A stretch of DNA of 64,000 bases from NCBI GenBank assembly GCA_036273735.1, contig DASUHA010000005.1, positions 1 through 64,000 of the forward strand. The letters run 5' to 3'. The DNA comes from 13-2-20CM-66-19 sp036273735. Its GTDB lineage: Bacteria > Pseudomonadota > Gammaproteobacteria > Steroidobacterales > Steroidobacteraceae. A program made the translations under genes and the position numbers. Of this stretch, positions 28,434 through 36,916 are shown piece after piece; positions within the stretch are counted from its first letter, which is position 1; each line of letters begins with the position of its first letter. The notes beneath the pieces were generated by a model. It did not search any database. It was not told where the DNA came from and saw nothing but the letters and a program-made list of their open reading frames with translations.

Positions 28434-28519
28434 TCGTTGCCGTCATCATCTTGCGCATCTTCTTTCTTTGGTTAAACCCCGAGGCCAGAAATGGGAACGG
28501 CGTTGATCACTCTCAATAG
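28400..28519 (+). pseudogene. Out-of-frame transmembrane remnant
   Basis: In a second frame the bases encode AFVGYVIVAVIILRIFFLW followed by LNPEARNGNGVDHSQ and a stop at 28519. This is a convincing TM helix and tail with no start codon or ribosome binding site of its own. It looks like the 3' end of a lost gene fused by deletion to the lipoprotein above. The following 28520-28832 holds no gene I can support, only a broken stretch (SNAARAEYISTHPEQPLLAPV) that also looks like a remnant. Confidence 0.4.
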
Positions 28520-28832
28520 GGGCCGCAAGGGAGACGGAGCGGCGGCTCCGGGGCGTGTGTTAAATCTTCTCGGGTACTCTTCTCGGAGCAGGTCACTGAT
28601 CCCACGGCCAGCAACGCCGCCCGCGCTGAGTACATATCCACGCACCCTGAACAGCCCTTACTTGCGCCGGTCCTCACCAAGCGCAATCGCTAGCTGCAGA
28701 AACTAGCGCGCAGAAAGGCAAAGAGGGAATCGGACTAGTACGTCATGATGGCGTCGGTAAATCTGGTGAAATGCATAGCGAATGCAGCGGCGCACCGACG
28801 TGTCTCGTAGCGCTCACCGCACAGAGATCAAA

Positions 28833-29201
28833 ATGAAAGAGCCCAGCGAGATCGTGATTAGCCTTCCAGCATTCGACACCGGCCGCTACGCCGAGTCGGA
28901 GTTCCTCATGTCGGGAGGCGATGCCGTCCTCACAATCCACGTTGGAGGCCTGCGATCGATAAAAATCAGCTTCTCGCGCGTTAGGTGGCACCAGTTCACG
29001 GCTGTCTACAACTGTACTGCTGAACAAATCAAGAGCGCCTACTTTGCGGTCGCAGAAATCCGACAGTCAAACTCGCTGGCAGCCTACATCGCGAATGACT
29101 CAGCCAGCGCAAAAGCATATCGGGAACTACACCACTACCGAATCTTTCTCGATGGAACGGGCTGTCACGAGGTCTACGCGGAACGATGCGGTCTGGGCTG
29201 A
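28833..29201 (+). CDS. Small hypothetical cytosolic protein
   Basis: 122 residues from ATG 28833. No signal peptide or TM. The sequence alternates hydrophobic and polar residues, suggesting an alpha/beta fold, with segments such as SEFLMSGGDAVLTIHVGG, VRWHQFTAVYNCTAEQI and HHYRIFLDGTGCHEVYAE. I do not recognise the family. Size, composition and the low-GC setting resemble orphan immunity-type or accessory proteins, but nothing proves that. The reading is supported by normal protein-like composition, not by a strong ribosome binding site. Confidence 0.5.
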   Translation: MKEPSEIVISLPAFDTGRYAESEFLMSGGDAVLTIHVGGLRSIKISFSRVRWHQFTAVYNCTAEQIKSAYFAVAEIRQSNSLAAYIANDSASAKAYRELHHYRIFLDGTGCHEVYAERCGLG

Positions 29202-29467
29202 CCGCAGGACTGAATCCGAACCCAATGACGCTGTTCCTTGAGCGCTTACGCTATTGCGACAGGCATAACAGTAGCAATGCATTTGCCGGACGCTGGCAGG
29301 ATTTGGTCGCTGGCGATCAGCAGCCCCGGGTGGCGATGGTCTTGTCCGTCGATCGGAATCCAACGTTGTATTGGGACTCTCTATTGGCATCATTTCCCTG
29401 CGCAGCGCCGGTAGTATCGACAATCATGTGACTCGGGATTTGTATGCCAATCACAAGGTACCCAAAA

Positions 29468-29842
29468 ATGACACTACTCACGGCAAAGATCCGGGCTGCA
29501 ATGGTATGGATCTTCATCGCGGTCATCCTCTGGCAAATCGAACCCGCGCGCGCGTCGGATGCGAGTATAGATGCTGACGTACGATGCATCGTCGTTGCCT
29601 TGCATCTCCTTGCCTCGCAAGAGCCGCGGCAACGAGAAATAGGAATCATGGCGGGTTTGTACTTTTTCGGGCGACTGGACGGGCAATCGCCGAATGCGGA
29701 TATTGAGCACCTGATCAAGAGCGTCGCTGCGCAGATGACGGATGCCGAATTCAAATCGGAAGCTGTCAGATGCGGGAAATCCCTGCAAACGAAGGGTCAG
29801 GAGATAACGAGAATCGGCATCGACATGTCGAAAAAGAAGTAG
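29468..29842 (+). CDS. Small secreted protein of unknown function
   Basis: 124 residues from ATG 29468. A signal peptide (AAMVWIFIAVILWQIEPARA) precedes a short helical domain with paired Cys (DVRCIVVALHLLAS and SEAVRCGKSL) and the segment GIMAGLYFFGRLDGQSP. I recall similar secreted proteins, common in sphingomonads, with a YxLGRLDGR-type core and two Cys, but no role is known for them. It is isolated in the low-GC patch. Horizontal acquisition is possible. Confidence 0.6.
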   Translation: MTLLTAKIRAAMVWIFIAVILWQIEPARASDASIDADVRCIVVALHLLASQEPRQREIGIMAGLYFFGRLDGQSPNADIEHLIKSVAAQMTDAEFKSEAVRCGKSLQTKGQEITRIGIDMSKKK

Positions 29843-29957
29843 GTGCAGTGAGCGGCAAGAGCTTCCATAACAAGTGGAGAGCGGGACTTCTGCGCACGTC
29901 TGCAGCTGACGCGCGACGGCACCGGCTGAAGAACTGGGGCTCGGAACGGTAGATCCG

Positions 29958-30287
29958 CTACATCTGCGGTTCCCATGACCTGCACCAGCCGGTCGATAGC
30001 ACTGCTTTCCCGGGAAACAGGTGACAGCCTCCCCGCTTGGACCCATACGCGCCCTGATACATGGCGCAACTCCCGCAATGGCTACCTTTTGCCGCGGCCT
30101 TCGCCTGTGAAGCGTCGGGAACGTAGCCGAGTTCTTTCGCGGCCTCACTCGAGGGGTCGACCAGCGGGATATTCGCGGCCCACGCACGCCGTGAGCTGAG
30201 AAAACCGATCGGAGCCAACGCGGCTCCCACGAGCAAACGTGTCAGCAATCGGCGGCGAACTGGATGCGGGGGCTTCGTGAGACTCAT
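29958..30287 (-). CDS. High-potential iron-sulfur protein (HiPIP)
   Basis: 109 residues. A twin-arginine signal (VRRRLLTRLLVGAALAP) exports the folded protein. The mature part has the HiPIP cluster ligands in order: HCGSC, GGCHLFPGK and GWCRSW, with the conserved Tyr at GYVPDASQAK. It binds one [4Fe-4S] cluster and carries electrons in the periplasm, typically to reaction centres or terminal oxidases. Its start overlaps the stop of a histidine kinase gene by four bases (ATGA), an unusual coupling. No cytochrome or oxidase gene is nearby. Confidence 0.93.
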   Translation of the reverse strand: MSLTKPPHPVRRRLLTRLLVGAALAPIGFLSSRRAWAANIPLVDPSSEAAKELGYVPDASQAKAAAKGSHCGSCAMYQGAYGSKRGGCHLFPGKAVLSTGWCRSWEPQM

Positions 30288-31015
30288 GCTTGGGGACCCG
30301 CTTGTAGAGTGAAGTAGAAAGTGGCGCCTTGATCAGGGGCAGCGTCTGCCCATATTCGACCGCCATGCCGGCGGAGGATTCGGTGGGCACAGGCCAGCCC
30401 GATACCCACGCCTTCGAATTCCTTCTCTGAATGCACACGCTGGAAGGGACCGAAGAGCTTGCCGGCATGGCTCATATCGAAGCCGGCGCCGTTGTCGCGC
30501 ACGAAGTAGGCGGTTGGGGTCGTCCGCTGCACGCCGACCTCGATCCGTCCCGCCTCGCGTCCGCGCGTGAACTTCCAAGCGTTTTGGAGTAGCGCGTCGA
30601 GTGCGGCAGTCAGGAGCGTGGCATCGCCCTCGGCAGCGATGGCGTCGGGAATCACAACTTCAACCGTGCGTGAGGGATCCGCTGCCTGCAGCCCCTGGAG
30701 AATGCCGCGGGCGATTGTGGAAAGATCGATGCGTATCGGATGGAGCTCGGCGCGCTGAATGCGCCCGAGCGCCAGCAGCCCCTCGAGCATGCCCGACATG
30801 CGCTGAGCGGAATCGAGCACGTGCTGCAGGTACCGGCGGCCGTCCGCATCAAGCTTCTCGCCGCAATCCTCGCTCAGGGCGCGGGCAAACCCGTCGATCG
30901 TGCGCAACGGCGCACGCAGGTCGTGAGCGATGGTGTAGGTCAGAGACTCGAGCTCGCGGCGGGATTCTTCCAGGGCCGCAAGAGCCTTTTCCGGGTTCGC
31001 CTTCTCATCCGCCAA
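30284..31015 (-). CDS. Small sensor histidine kinase without N-terminal sensor
   Basis: 243 residues. HisKA with phospho-acceptor in TIAHDLRAPLRTIDGFA (His about residue 30), then HATPase_c: N-box ALLQNAWKFT, DNGAGFDM, GPFQRVHSEKEFEGVGIGLACA. The N-terminus has only a short coiled coil (NPEKALAALEESRRELESL) and no TM, PAS or GAF. It is like the kinase half of phytochrome-type or PAS kinases cut loose. It is 46 bases downstream of the metal ATPase and overlaps the HiPIP gene. Signal input and response regulator are unknown. Confidence 0.88.
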   Translation of the reverse strand: MADEKANPEKALAALEESRRELESLTYTIAHDLRAPLRTIDGFARALSEDCGEKLDADGRRYLQHVLDSAQRMSGMLEGLLALGRIQRAELHPIRIDLSTIARGILQGLQAADPSRTVEVVIPDAIAAEGDATLLTAALDALLQNAWKFTRGREAGRIEVGVQRTTPTAYFVRDNGAGFDMSHAGKLFGPFQRVHSEKEFEGVGIGLACAHRILRRHGGRIWADAAPDQGATFYFTLQAGPQA

Positions 31016-31061
31016 GGTGCCAGCCTCCCGCTGGGTTCGGGACGGCAGCGCTGCTCGAGAG

Positions 31062-33527
31062 CTATCTCGCCCGCAGCATGCGCATTCCGTTCAGCGTCAC
31101 GAGCAGGGTCGCGCCGACGTCCGCGACTACCGCCAGCCACAGTGTCGCCAGACCCGGAATGGTGAGCGCAAGGAAGGCGAGCTTCAAGCCCAGGCTGAGG
31201 GCAATGTTCTGTCGGACTACCGCCCGGTTGCGCCGCGCGACGCGCAATGCTGAGGGCAGCCGCGCCAGATCGTCCTGCATGAGGACGACGTCGGCGGTCT
31301 CCATCGCCTGCCCCGTGCCGGCACCCATTGCGATTCCGACATCGGCACGCGCCAATGCCGGCGCATCGTTGATGCCATCGCCCACCATTGCTACCGGACC
31401 GTGAGTGCTTTGCAGCTCGGTGACTGCGGCCAGCTTGTCGGCGGGGAGTAGTCCCGCCCGAACTTCATCCACCGTGCCCAGACTCGCCGCCACACTCAAG
31501 GCCGTCCGCTCACTGTCGCCGGTCAGCATTGCCGTACGCAGGCCCGGGATCGTCTGCCGCAACTCCGCGAGCACCTCCCGGCTCTCGGGCCGCAGCGAGT
31601 CCTGCACGCCGATCGCCCCCACGATGCGGGAGTCGCGCGCCACCATCATCACCGTCTGTCTCTCGGAATCGAAGGCGCCAAAGCGCTGCTCGCTGGCGCT
31701 TGCGCCGTGATCCTCCATCAGCGCTGCGGTGCCGACCGCGACTCGGGCGCCTGCGATCTCGCCAATGACTCCCCGGCCCGTCGCGGCAACAACGCCGCTC
31801 GCCGGAGGATAGCGGTGCTGCAGGCCTCGCTCCCGCGCCGATTCGACGATGGCATGGGCGATCGGATGCTCAGAGCTGCGCTCGACGGACGCTGCGAGCG
31901 CAATCACATCATCGCAGCTCGCGCACACGGCTTCCGGCCGCGGCTCATGCTCGCAATCGCTCGCCTGGATGGCGGTGACACTCGGGCGTCCCCAGGTCAG
32001 CGTGCCGGTCTTGTCGAATGCCACCGTACGGATCGTTGCCAGCCTGTCGAGCTGCTCTCCGCCCTTGACCAACACCCCAAGATGCGCCAGCCGGGTCAGC
32101 GAGCTCACGACGGTAACCGGGATGCTGATGACGAGCGCGCAGGGGCACGCGACGATGAGCAATGCGAGGGCTCGATAGAGCCAGCCCTCAGCAGCTCCAG
32201 GCGCCGTGAGCAGGGGCTGATCGAAACCGAGTACGGGTATGGCAACGAGCAGGATTGCGAGTGCGACTACCGCAGGTGTGTACCAGCGCGCGAAGCGGTC
32301 CACGAGACGCTCGGCGGGGGAGCGTCGTGCCTGCGCCTCTTCGACTAGGCGGGCGATCCGGGCGACGGTAGAGTCCGAGGCTTCTCGGGTCACTTCCACT
32401 TCCAGGGCGCCTTCGGCATTGACGGTGCCGCTCAGCACCGCGTCGCCGATGCTCTTCTCGACCGGAATACTCTCTCCGGTAACAGCAGCCTGATTGACGC
32501 TCGAGCGGCCGTTTTTTACGACGCCGTCTGCGGCGATCCGCTCGCCCGGTCTGACCAGGATGACGTTGCCCCGAACGAGGTCGACCGCAGGAACTTGCCG
32601 CGAGTGGACGTGCTCACCGGCACCCTGGCCGCACCCGGAAAGCTCGTGGTTGTGATCGTCGTCCCGAACGGCATCGTGGTCATGGTCGTGATGATCATGA
32701 TCATGATCGTGACCAAGATTCTGATCGTGGTCGTGCTTCTCACCCGCATGGACATGAGCGCTTCTGGTTATCTCCGCGCCACGTGCCTGGCCATGACGCT
32801 CCAACAACGTCGCGGTTTGTGGCTGTAGCGCCAGCAGGCTACGCAACGAGTCCCTTGCGCGCGCCGCGCTGAATCTCTCCAGTCCTTCGCCCAGCGTGAA
32901 CAGCACCACCACCGCCGCCCCCTCGCTGGCGGCCCCGATGAAGAGCGCGCCGATGGCGGCGAGCGTCATCAGGAGATCGATGTTGATGCGCCGGCTGAAC
33001 AGCAGGGCGCGCGCGCCCTTCATGAAGATCGGCATCCCGACCAGGACTACCGTGGCGATCTGAACCAGCCGCTGCAGCGAGCCCGTCGGAGCGGCAGGTG
33101 ACAGATACGACACGGTGGCGGCGATGAGGCACGCGGCACCCGCAGTCAGCGCCAATCGCTGCTGCGGCTCGCTCGCAAAGAACCGAAAAACCCCGGATGC
33201 GGGCGCCGCCGAATGAGACGCCTGGGGTGTCGTCTCGCCCGGCGTCGCGAGGCCATATCCCAACTGCCGCAGGCGATGCTCGATCGCTTCGCGGGTCGCC
33301 GATCCCTCGACCTCCAGGGACTCCGAGGTGAAGGTCACCGCCACCCGGCGCACGCCGGGAAGCTGCCGCAATCCATCCTCGATGGTGAGTGCGCAGCTGC
33401 CGCAGTCCATGCCCGTGATCTTCGCGCGCAGCACTGCATCAGGCGCGCTTGGCTCCACGTGAGCGTGTCGCGCCTCGTGAGGCTCCGCGCGAGCATGTGT
33501 GTGCCCTGCCTCATGCCGATGTTCCAT
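31062..33527 (-). CDS. Heavy-metal P1B-type ATPase with His-rich actuator insertion
   Basis: 821 residues if ATG 33527 is used; 33539 is possible. It exports Zn, Cd or Pb. The N-terminus is His-rich, then an HMA domain with GMDCGSC. TM helices, a CPC motif (VACPCALVISIPV), phosphorylation site DKTGTLTWG, SSEHPIAHAI and MVGDGINDAPALARADVGIAMG follow. Between the LLERHGQARG and VPAVDLVRGNVILVRPGERI segments of the actuator domain lies an insertion (residues about 255-310) with 15 His in HD repeats and a Cys. The lack of a metal-specific extra motif makes Zn/Cd/Pb more likely than Cu. A MerR operator sits directly upstream. Confidence 0.93.
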   Translation of the reverse strand: MEHRHEAGHTHARAEPHEARHAHVEPSAPDAVLRAKITGMDCGSCALTIEDGLRQLPGVRRVAVTFTSESLEVEGSATREAIEHRLRQLGYGLATPGETTPQASHSAAPASGVFRFFASEPQQRLALTAGAACLIAATVSYLSPAAPTGSLQRLVQIATVVLVGMPIFMKGARALLFSRRINIDLLMTLAAIGALFIGAASEGAAVVVLFTLGEGLERFSAARARDSLRSLLALQPQTATLLERHGQARGAEITRSAHVHAGEKHDHDQNLGHDHDHDHHDHDHDAVRDDDHNHELSGCGQGAGEHVHSRQVPAVDLVRGNVILVRPGERIAADGVVKNGRSSVNQAAVTGESIPVEKSIGDAVLSGTVNAEGALEVEVTREASDSTVARIARLVEEAQARRSPAERLVDRFARWYTPAVVALAILLVAIPVLGFDQPLLTAPGAAEGWLYRALALLIVACPCALVISIPVTVVSSLTRLAHLGVLVKGGEQLDRLATIRTVAFDKTGTLTWGRPSVTAIQASDCEHEPRPEAVCASCDDVIALAASVERSSEHPIAHAIVESARERGLQHRYPPASGVVAATGRGVIGEIAGARVAVGTAALMEDHGASASEQRFGAFDSERQTVMMVARDSRIVGAIGVQDSLRPESREVLAELRQTIPGLRTAMLTGDSERTALSVAASLGTVDEVRAGLLPADKLAAVTELQSTHGPVAMVGDGINDAPALARADVGIAMGAGTGQAMETADVVLMQDDLARLPSALRVARRNRAVVRQNIALSLGLKLAFLALTIPGLATLWLAVVADVGATLLVTLNGMRMLRAR

Positions 33528-33534
33528 GCGGCGA

Positions 33535-33566
33535 ATCATTGACCTTGAACCTGGGTTTAAGGTCAA
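33535..33566 (-). promoter_or_regulatory. MerR-type promoter/operator of the metal ATPase
   Basis: On the reverse strand, TTGACC (33566-33561) and AATGAT (33540-33535) are separated by 20 bases, the long spacing typical of MerR-controlled promoters. The spacer carries a near-perfect dyad, ACCTTGAACC (33542-33551) and GGTTTAAGGT (33554-33563), with one mismatch. The predicted transcript start is within a few bases of ATG 33527, so the ATPase mRNA may be nearly leaderless. Confidence 0.7.
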
Positions 33567-33588
33567 GCGGCGGGCAGAGCACGGACGA

Positions 33589-34362
33589 TCAGGCCGCGGA
33601 GGCCTCGAGTGCGAGGAAAAGCTGTGCGAAGAGAAACGCGCCGTCTCCGTGCGCAACCAGGAGCGGTCCCTCCGCCGTCTCGCTCAAAGAAAGATCCACG
33701 TGAGCCTTGCAGCCCACCTCTGCACTGATGAGCTGTCGCAGCGCCTCGCCGACCTTGGAATCATGCCCCGGCATCAGCACCGCATAGCCGTCTTCTTCGC
33801 GCCAGACATGCACATGCTTGCCGCGCAAGGCGGCGAAGAGCCGCTCCCGCTCCGCATCCGCGAGCGCGCAGCCGATGCGCCGCATCAGGCGAGTCATCGA
33901 GGAGGGCGCCACCGGCCGGTCCGGATGGCCGCAGACATGCTCGAGCAGGTCGCGATACAGGCGCCCCGCACCTTCGCCTGCCGACTGGCCGACGCGCTCG
34001 GCCAGATCATCGAGAAAGAGCTCGAGCTCGTGACGCAACACGAGCAGCTCCGTCACGCGCCGCTCGATCTCGAGGAACCGCTGCTCAGCGATACCGACGA
34101 CCGTGCTGCCGGAGGCCCCGCGGCGATCCCGGCCCGCGAGCACCAACTTGATATCTTCCAGAGACAACCCGAGTCGCTGCGCCCGGCGGATGAAGAGGAG
34201 CGTGTGCTCCGCATCAGGCGCATAGAGGCGATAGCCGCTGCGCGATCGGCTGGCAGGACGCAGCAGCCCCTCGCGCTCGTAGAAGCGCAGCATGGAAGTC
34301 GATACGTTGGCCCGCTCCGCGAGGCGGCCGATGGTCAGGAGGTTTGACGGAGCACGCGTCAA
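33589..34362 (-). CDS. MerR-family regulator with extra C-terminal domain
   Basis: 257 residues from a TTG at 34362 that overlaps the PilZ stop by four bases. The HTH and dimer helix are standard (TIGRLAERANVSTSMLRFYEREGLL, SRSGYRLYAPDAEHTLLFIRRAQ). Typical metal-sensing members are about 135-155 residues. This one continues for about 110 more, with HVCGHPDRPV, RRIGCALAD, HVHVWREEDGYAVLMPGH and EVGCKAHVDL. Only three Cys occur (144, 165, 218), and none falls at the usual position near residue 79. The C-terminal part may form a distinct metal or ligand sensor. It is 61 bases upstream of the ATPase and surely controls it. Confidence 0.88.
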   Translation of the reverse strand: MTRAPSNLLTIGRLAERANVSTSMLRFYEREGLLRPASRSRSGYRLYAPDAEHTLLFIRRAQRLGLSLEDIKLVLAGRDRRGASGSTVVGIAEQRFLEIERRVTELLVLRHELELFLDDLAERVGQSAGEGAGRLYRDLLEHVCGHPDRPVAPSSMTRLMRRIGCALADAERERLFAALRGKHVHVWREEDGYAVLMPGHDSKVGEALRQLISAEVGCKAHVDLSLSETAEGPLLVAHGDGAFLFAQLFLALEASAA

Positions 34363-34643
34363 TTCGCGCGCGCGGCGGTATAGCTTTCCATCATGAGGCC
34401 GGTGCCGCCCCGAGAGACATGCGCCACCACGGCCGTACGCCGATGTAGTTTGGTGATGGTGCCGAGGTTGATCGCGAAGGAGAGCACGACGGTCTGGCCC
34501 TTACGCAGCCCGAGATTGGTGGTCTCGATGAAGACCCCGGTCGCGCTCAGATTGACTGCCTTGCAGAGCCTGCGGCAGCCGCCGGGAATGGTGATGTAGA
34601 CCGTCGTCCGGGCTCGATGCCGAGTATGCAGGCGGCGTTCCAC
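34359..34643 (-). CDS. PilZ-domain protein
   Basis: 94 residues. It shows the PilZ pattern: an N-terminal Arg-rich element (MERRLHTRHRARTTVYI) corresponding to RxxxR, then NLSATGVFIET corresponding to (D/N)xSxxG, and GLRKGQTVVLSF. Such proteins bind cyclic di-GMP and alter motility, pili or polysaccharide production. It stands alone as a single domain. Its stop overlaps the TTG start of the MerR gene (TTGA), linking it translationally to a metal-response regulator, which is an uncommon partner. Confidence 0.85.
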   Translation of the reverse strand: MERRLHTRHRARTTVYITIPGGCRRLCKAVNLSATGVFIETTNLGLRKGQTVVLSFAINLGTITKLHRRTAVVAHVSRGGTGLMMESYTAARAN

Positions 34644-34779
34644 TATGGGCCTCGCGGGTTCTGACTATTGCTTTTCTAGGTCGCGGACATGGGGAATTAT
34701 GCCTCGACGGCGCGCAGAGAGCACGCCGGTTGAACTTAATCACTGAGGAAAGCGTTGGCCCGAAGGAACTCTGCGCCGA

Positions 34780-35901
34780 TCAACCCAGGAAAGCCCTGAG
34801 CTCCCGGCCGAACTGCTCTATGTCAATCAGGAAGGAATCGTGCCCCTCGATGCATTGCAGGGGCGCGAATCGCGTCGCCGCGCCGCCGGCCTGCAAGGCC
34901 TGCGCCACAGCCTGCTGCTCGCCGACGGAGAAAAGGAGATCGGACTCGACGCCGATCACCAGCGCCTGCTCCAGCCCGGCCTTGGCGAGCACTTTCTCCG
35001 GGTCCCCATGGACGGCGAGATCGAAGCGGTCCATGGCCCGCGAGAGGTACAGATAACAATTGGCATCGAACGCATCCACCCACCGCCGCGCCTGCGATTC
35101 CAGGTATCCCTGGACCGCGAACTCCGCGGTAAAGGCGTCCTTGCGCTCGAGATCCGGCCTGATCGGCTGGCGGTCGAAGCGCTGCTGCCACTCCGCGGCC
35201 GAGCGGTACGTGACCGTGCCGAGCTTGCGGGCGAGGCCCATCCCGGTACGCGGCGGCCGATCGGCGCTGTAGTTGCCCTGCCGCCAGTCCGGGTCGCCCG
35301 TGATGGCTTCCCGCTGAATCGAGCGAAGCGCTATCGCGAATGGCGAAGCAGCCAGCGTGCCGGAAATGCTGACCAGCCGGCGAGCGGCGCCCGGGAAGAG
35401 CGCCGCATAGGCGAGCACCACCATGCCTCCGAGCGAGGGGCCCATGACGGTATCGACACGCAGGATCCCGAGCGAGCGCACCACCTCATACCCCGCGCGT
35501 GCAATGTCCTCCACCGAAAGATCGGGAAAAGCCACGCGGTAGGGGCGCCCCGTGGCCGGATCGTTCGAGGCGGGGCCGGTCGATCCGAAGCAGCTGCCGA
35601 GTGAGTTGACGCACACGACGAAGCGCTCATCGGTGTCTATCGCGAGTCCCGGGCCGACCATCCCCTGCCACCAGCCCTCGCCCGGATCTTCCGGCGAGGA
35701 GGCCGCATGGGCAGAAGGCGAGAGTCCGGTGAAGAGCAGCAGCGCATTGTCGCGCGCCGCGTTGAGCTTTCCCCAAGTCTCGTAAGCCACCTGTGCGCCA
35801 TGGAGCGCGCCGCCCCGCCACATCGGGAAGGGGTCGGGCAGTTTCGCGTAACGCCGGGCGTCCGGCTCGCGCTGCTCGGGTTGTGGCATCGGTGTGGCCA
35901 T
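34780..35901 (-). CDS. metX: MetX-family homoserine/serine O-acyltransferase
   Basis: 373 residues. The alpha/beta-hydrolase acyltransferase has nucleophile Ser in VMGPSLGGMVVLAY and a catalytic Asp/His pair in GVESDLLFSV and IEGHDSFLID. The segment NSLGSCFGSTGPASNDP is the substrate-loop region. It transfers an acyl group to the hydroxyl of homoserine (methionine route) or serine (cysteine route). I recall that xanthomonad relatives were reassigned to serine O-succinyltransferase, so that role is a real alternative. It is divergent from the pseudouridine synthase and upstream of PilZ. ATG 35901 is preferred; 35889 is possible. Confidence 0.88.
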   Translation of the reverse strand: MATPMPQPEQREPDARRYAKLPDPFPMWRGGALHGAQVAYETWGKLNAARDNALLLFTGLSPSAHAASSPEDPGEGWWQGMVGPGLAIDTDERFVVCVNSLGSCFGSTGPASNDPATGRPYRVAFPDLSVEDIARAGYEVVRSLGILRVDTVMGPSLGGMVVLAYAALFPGAARRLVSISGTLAASPFAIALRSIQREAITGDPDWRQGNYSADRPPRTGMGLARKLGTVTYRSAAEWQQRFDRQPIRPDLERKDAFTAEFAVQGYLESQARRWVDAFDANCYLYLSRAMDRFDLAVHGDPEKVLAKAGLEQALVIGVESDLLFSVGEQQAVAQALQAGGAATRFAPLQCIEGHDSFLIDIEQFGRELRAFLG

Positions 35902-36092
35902 TCTCGGTACTCGGTGGACTTCGGGTCTGGGGTGATTTCTACCCTCGCCGGCCTCGCCACCACAAGCAACGGAGGGCTATCTCAAGAGACCGCCCGGTTA
36001 TGACCCGTGGGCCTTTCGCGACCCGGTACACTCGCGGGCCAGTATGCGGCACCCTCCCGCCTTTCGCCAACCAGGCCGATCCTGAGTCACCC

Positions 36093-36869
36093 ATGAGCGT
36101 CCGGCTTCAAAAGCTGCTCGCGGCGGCGGGCCTCGCTTCTCGCCGCCAGGTGGAGCAATGGATCGTCGAGGGTCGCCTGACCGTCGGCGGGCGCATTGCC
36201 AAGCTCGGGGATCGGGCCGATTCCGGCGATGAAGTCTGTCTCGATGGCCGTAGGCTCGAGCTCGGCCCGCCGCGGCCTGCCCTGCACCAGGTGCTGCTCT
36301 ATCACAAGCCGGTCGGCGAGATGACGACGCGCCGCGATCCGCAGGGCCGCCCCACCGTGTTCGAGCGCTTGCCCGCCCCGGAGCAAGGCCGCTGGATCGT
36401 AGTGGGGCGGCTGGATGTCAACACCTCCGGTCTCCTGCTCTTCACCACGGACGGCGAGCTCGCGCACCGCCTGATGCATCCTTCGAGCTGCATCGAGCGC
36501 GAATATCTGGTGCGGGTACGCGGGCGGCCCGACCAGGCGTCCCTGGGCAAGCTCCTGCGCGGCATTCCTCTGGATGATGGCTCTGCGGCTTTCGACCGGA
36601 TCATCGAGGCGTCGTCCCCCAGCGACGATCGCCCACTCAAGTCCATCCCCTCGGCTGAATCTACCAATGCTTCCTACCGCGTCGTCCTACATGAAGGTCG
36701 CAACCGTGAGGTTCGGCGCATGTGGGAAGCCGTCGGTTACGAGGTCAGCCGCTTGCTGCGCATCCGCTTCGGGCCGATCGAGCTGCCGCGCGAGCTGCGC
36801 CCGGGGCAGTGGCGGGTGCTCGACGACCGCCTGACCGCCCAGCTCGCGGCCGCCGCCAAAGCGGCATAG
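36093..36869 (+). CDS. rluB: RsuA/RluB-family 23S rRNA pseudouridine synthase
   Basis: 258 residues from ATG 36093. An N-terminal S4 RNA-binding domain (RLQKLLAAAGLASRRQVEQW, VGGRIAKLGD) precedes the catalytic domain. The signature GRLDVNTSGLLLFTTDGELA contains the catalytic Asp, and HEGRNREVRRMWEAVGYEV is the conserved C-terminal motif. It converts a uridine in 23S rRNA helix 89/90 to pseudouridine in RluB, or another site in RluE/RluF. Length and the S4 domain favour RluB. It is followed 47 bases later by the HPF-like gene, so a ribosome-themed cluster begins here. Confidence 0.88.
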   Translation: MSVRLQKLLAAAGLASRRQVEQWIVEGRLTVGGRIAKLGDRADSGDEVCLDGRRLELGPPRPALHQVLLYHKPVGEMTTRRDPQGRPTVFERLPAPEQGRWIVVGRLDVNTSGLLLFTTDGELAHRLMHPSSCIEREYLVRVRGRPDQASLGKLLRGIPLDDGSAAFDRIIEASSPSDDRPLKSIPSAESTNASYRVVLHEGRNREVRRMWEAVGYEVSRLLRIRFGPIELPRELRPGQWRVLDDRLTAQLAAAAKAA

Positions 36870-36916
36870 TCCTTGCGTGCCACCCGCGGGAAAGGGCGAT
36901 CGGTCGGAGGATTCGT

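Noticed and set aside
29186..29431. Small forward frame between the two orphan proteins
   Set aside because: Composition is not protein-like, there is no ribosome binding site, and it ends without hydrophobic or domain pattern.
35902..36092. Riboswitch upstream of metX
   Set aside because: I looked for a SAM-type structure on the reverse strand but found no conserved core I could defend.
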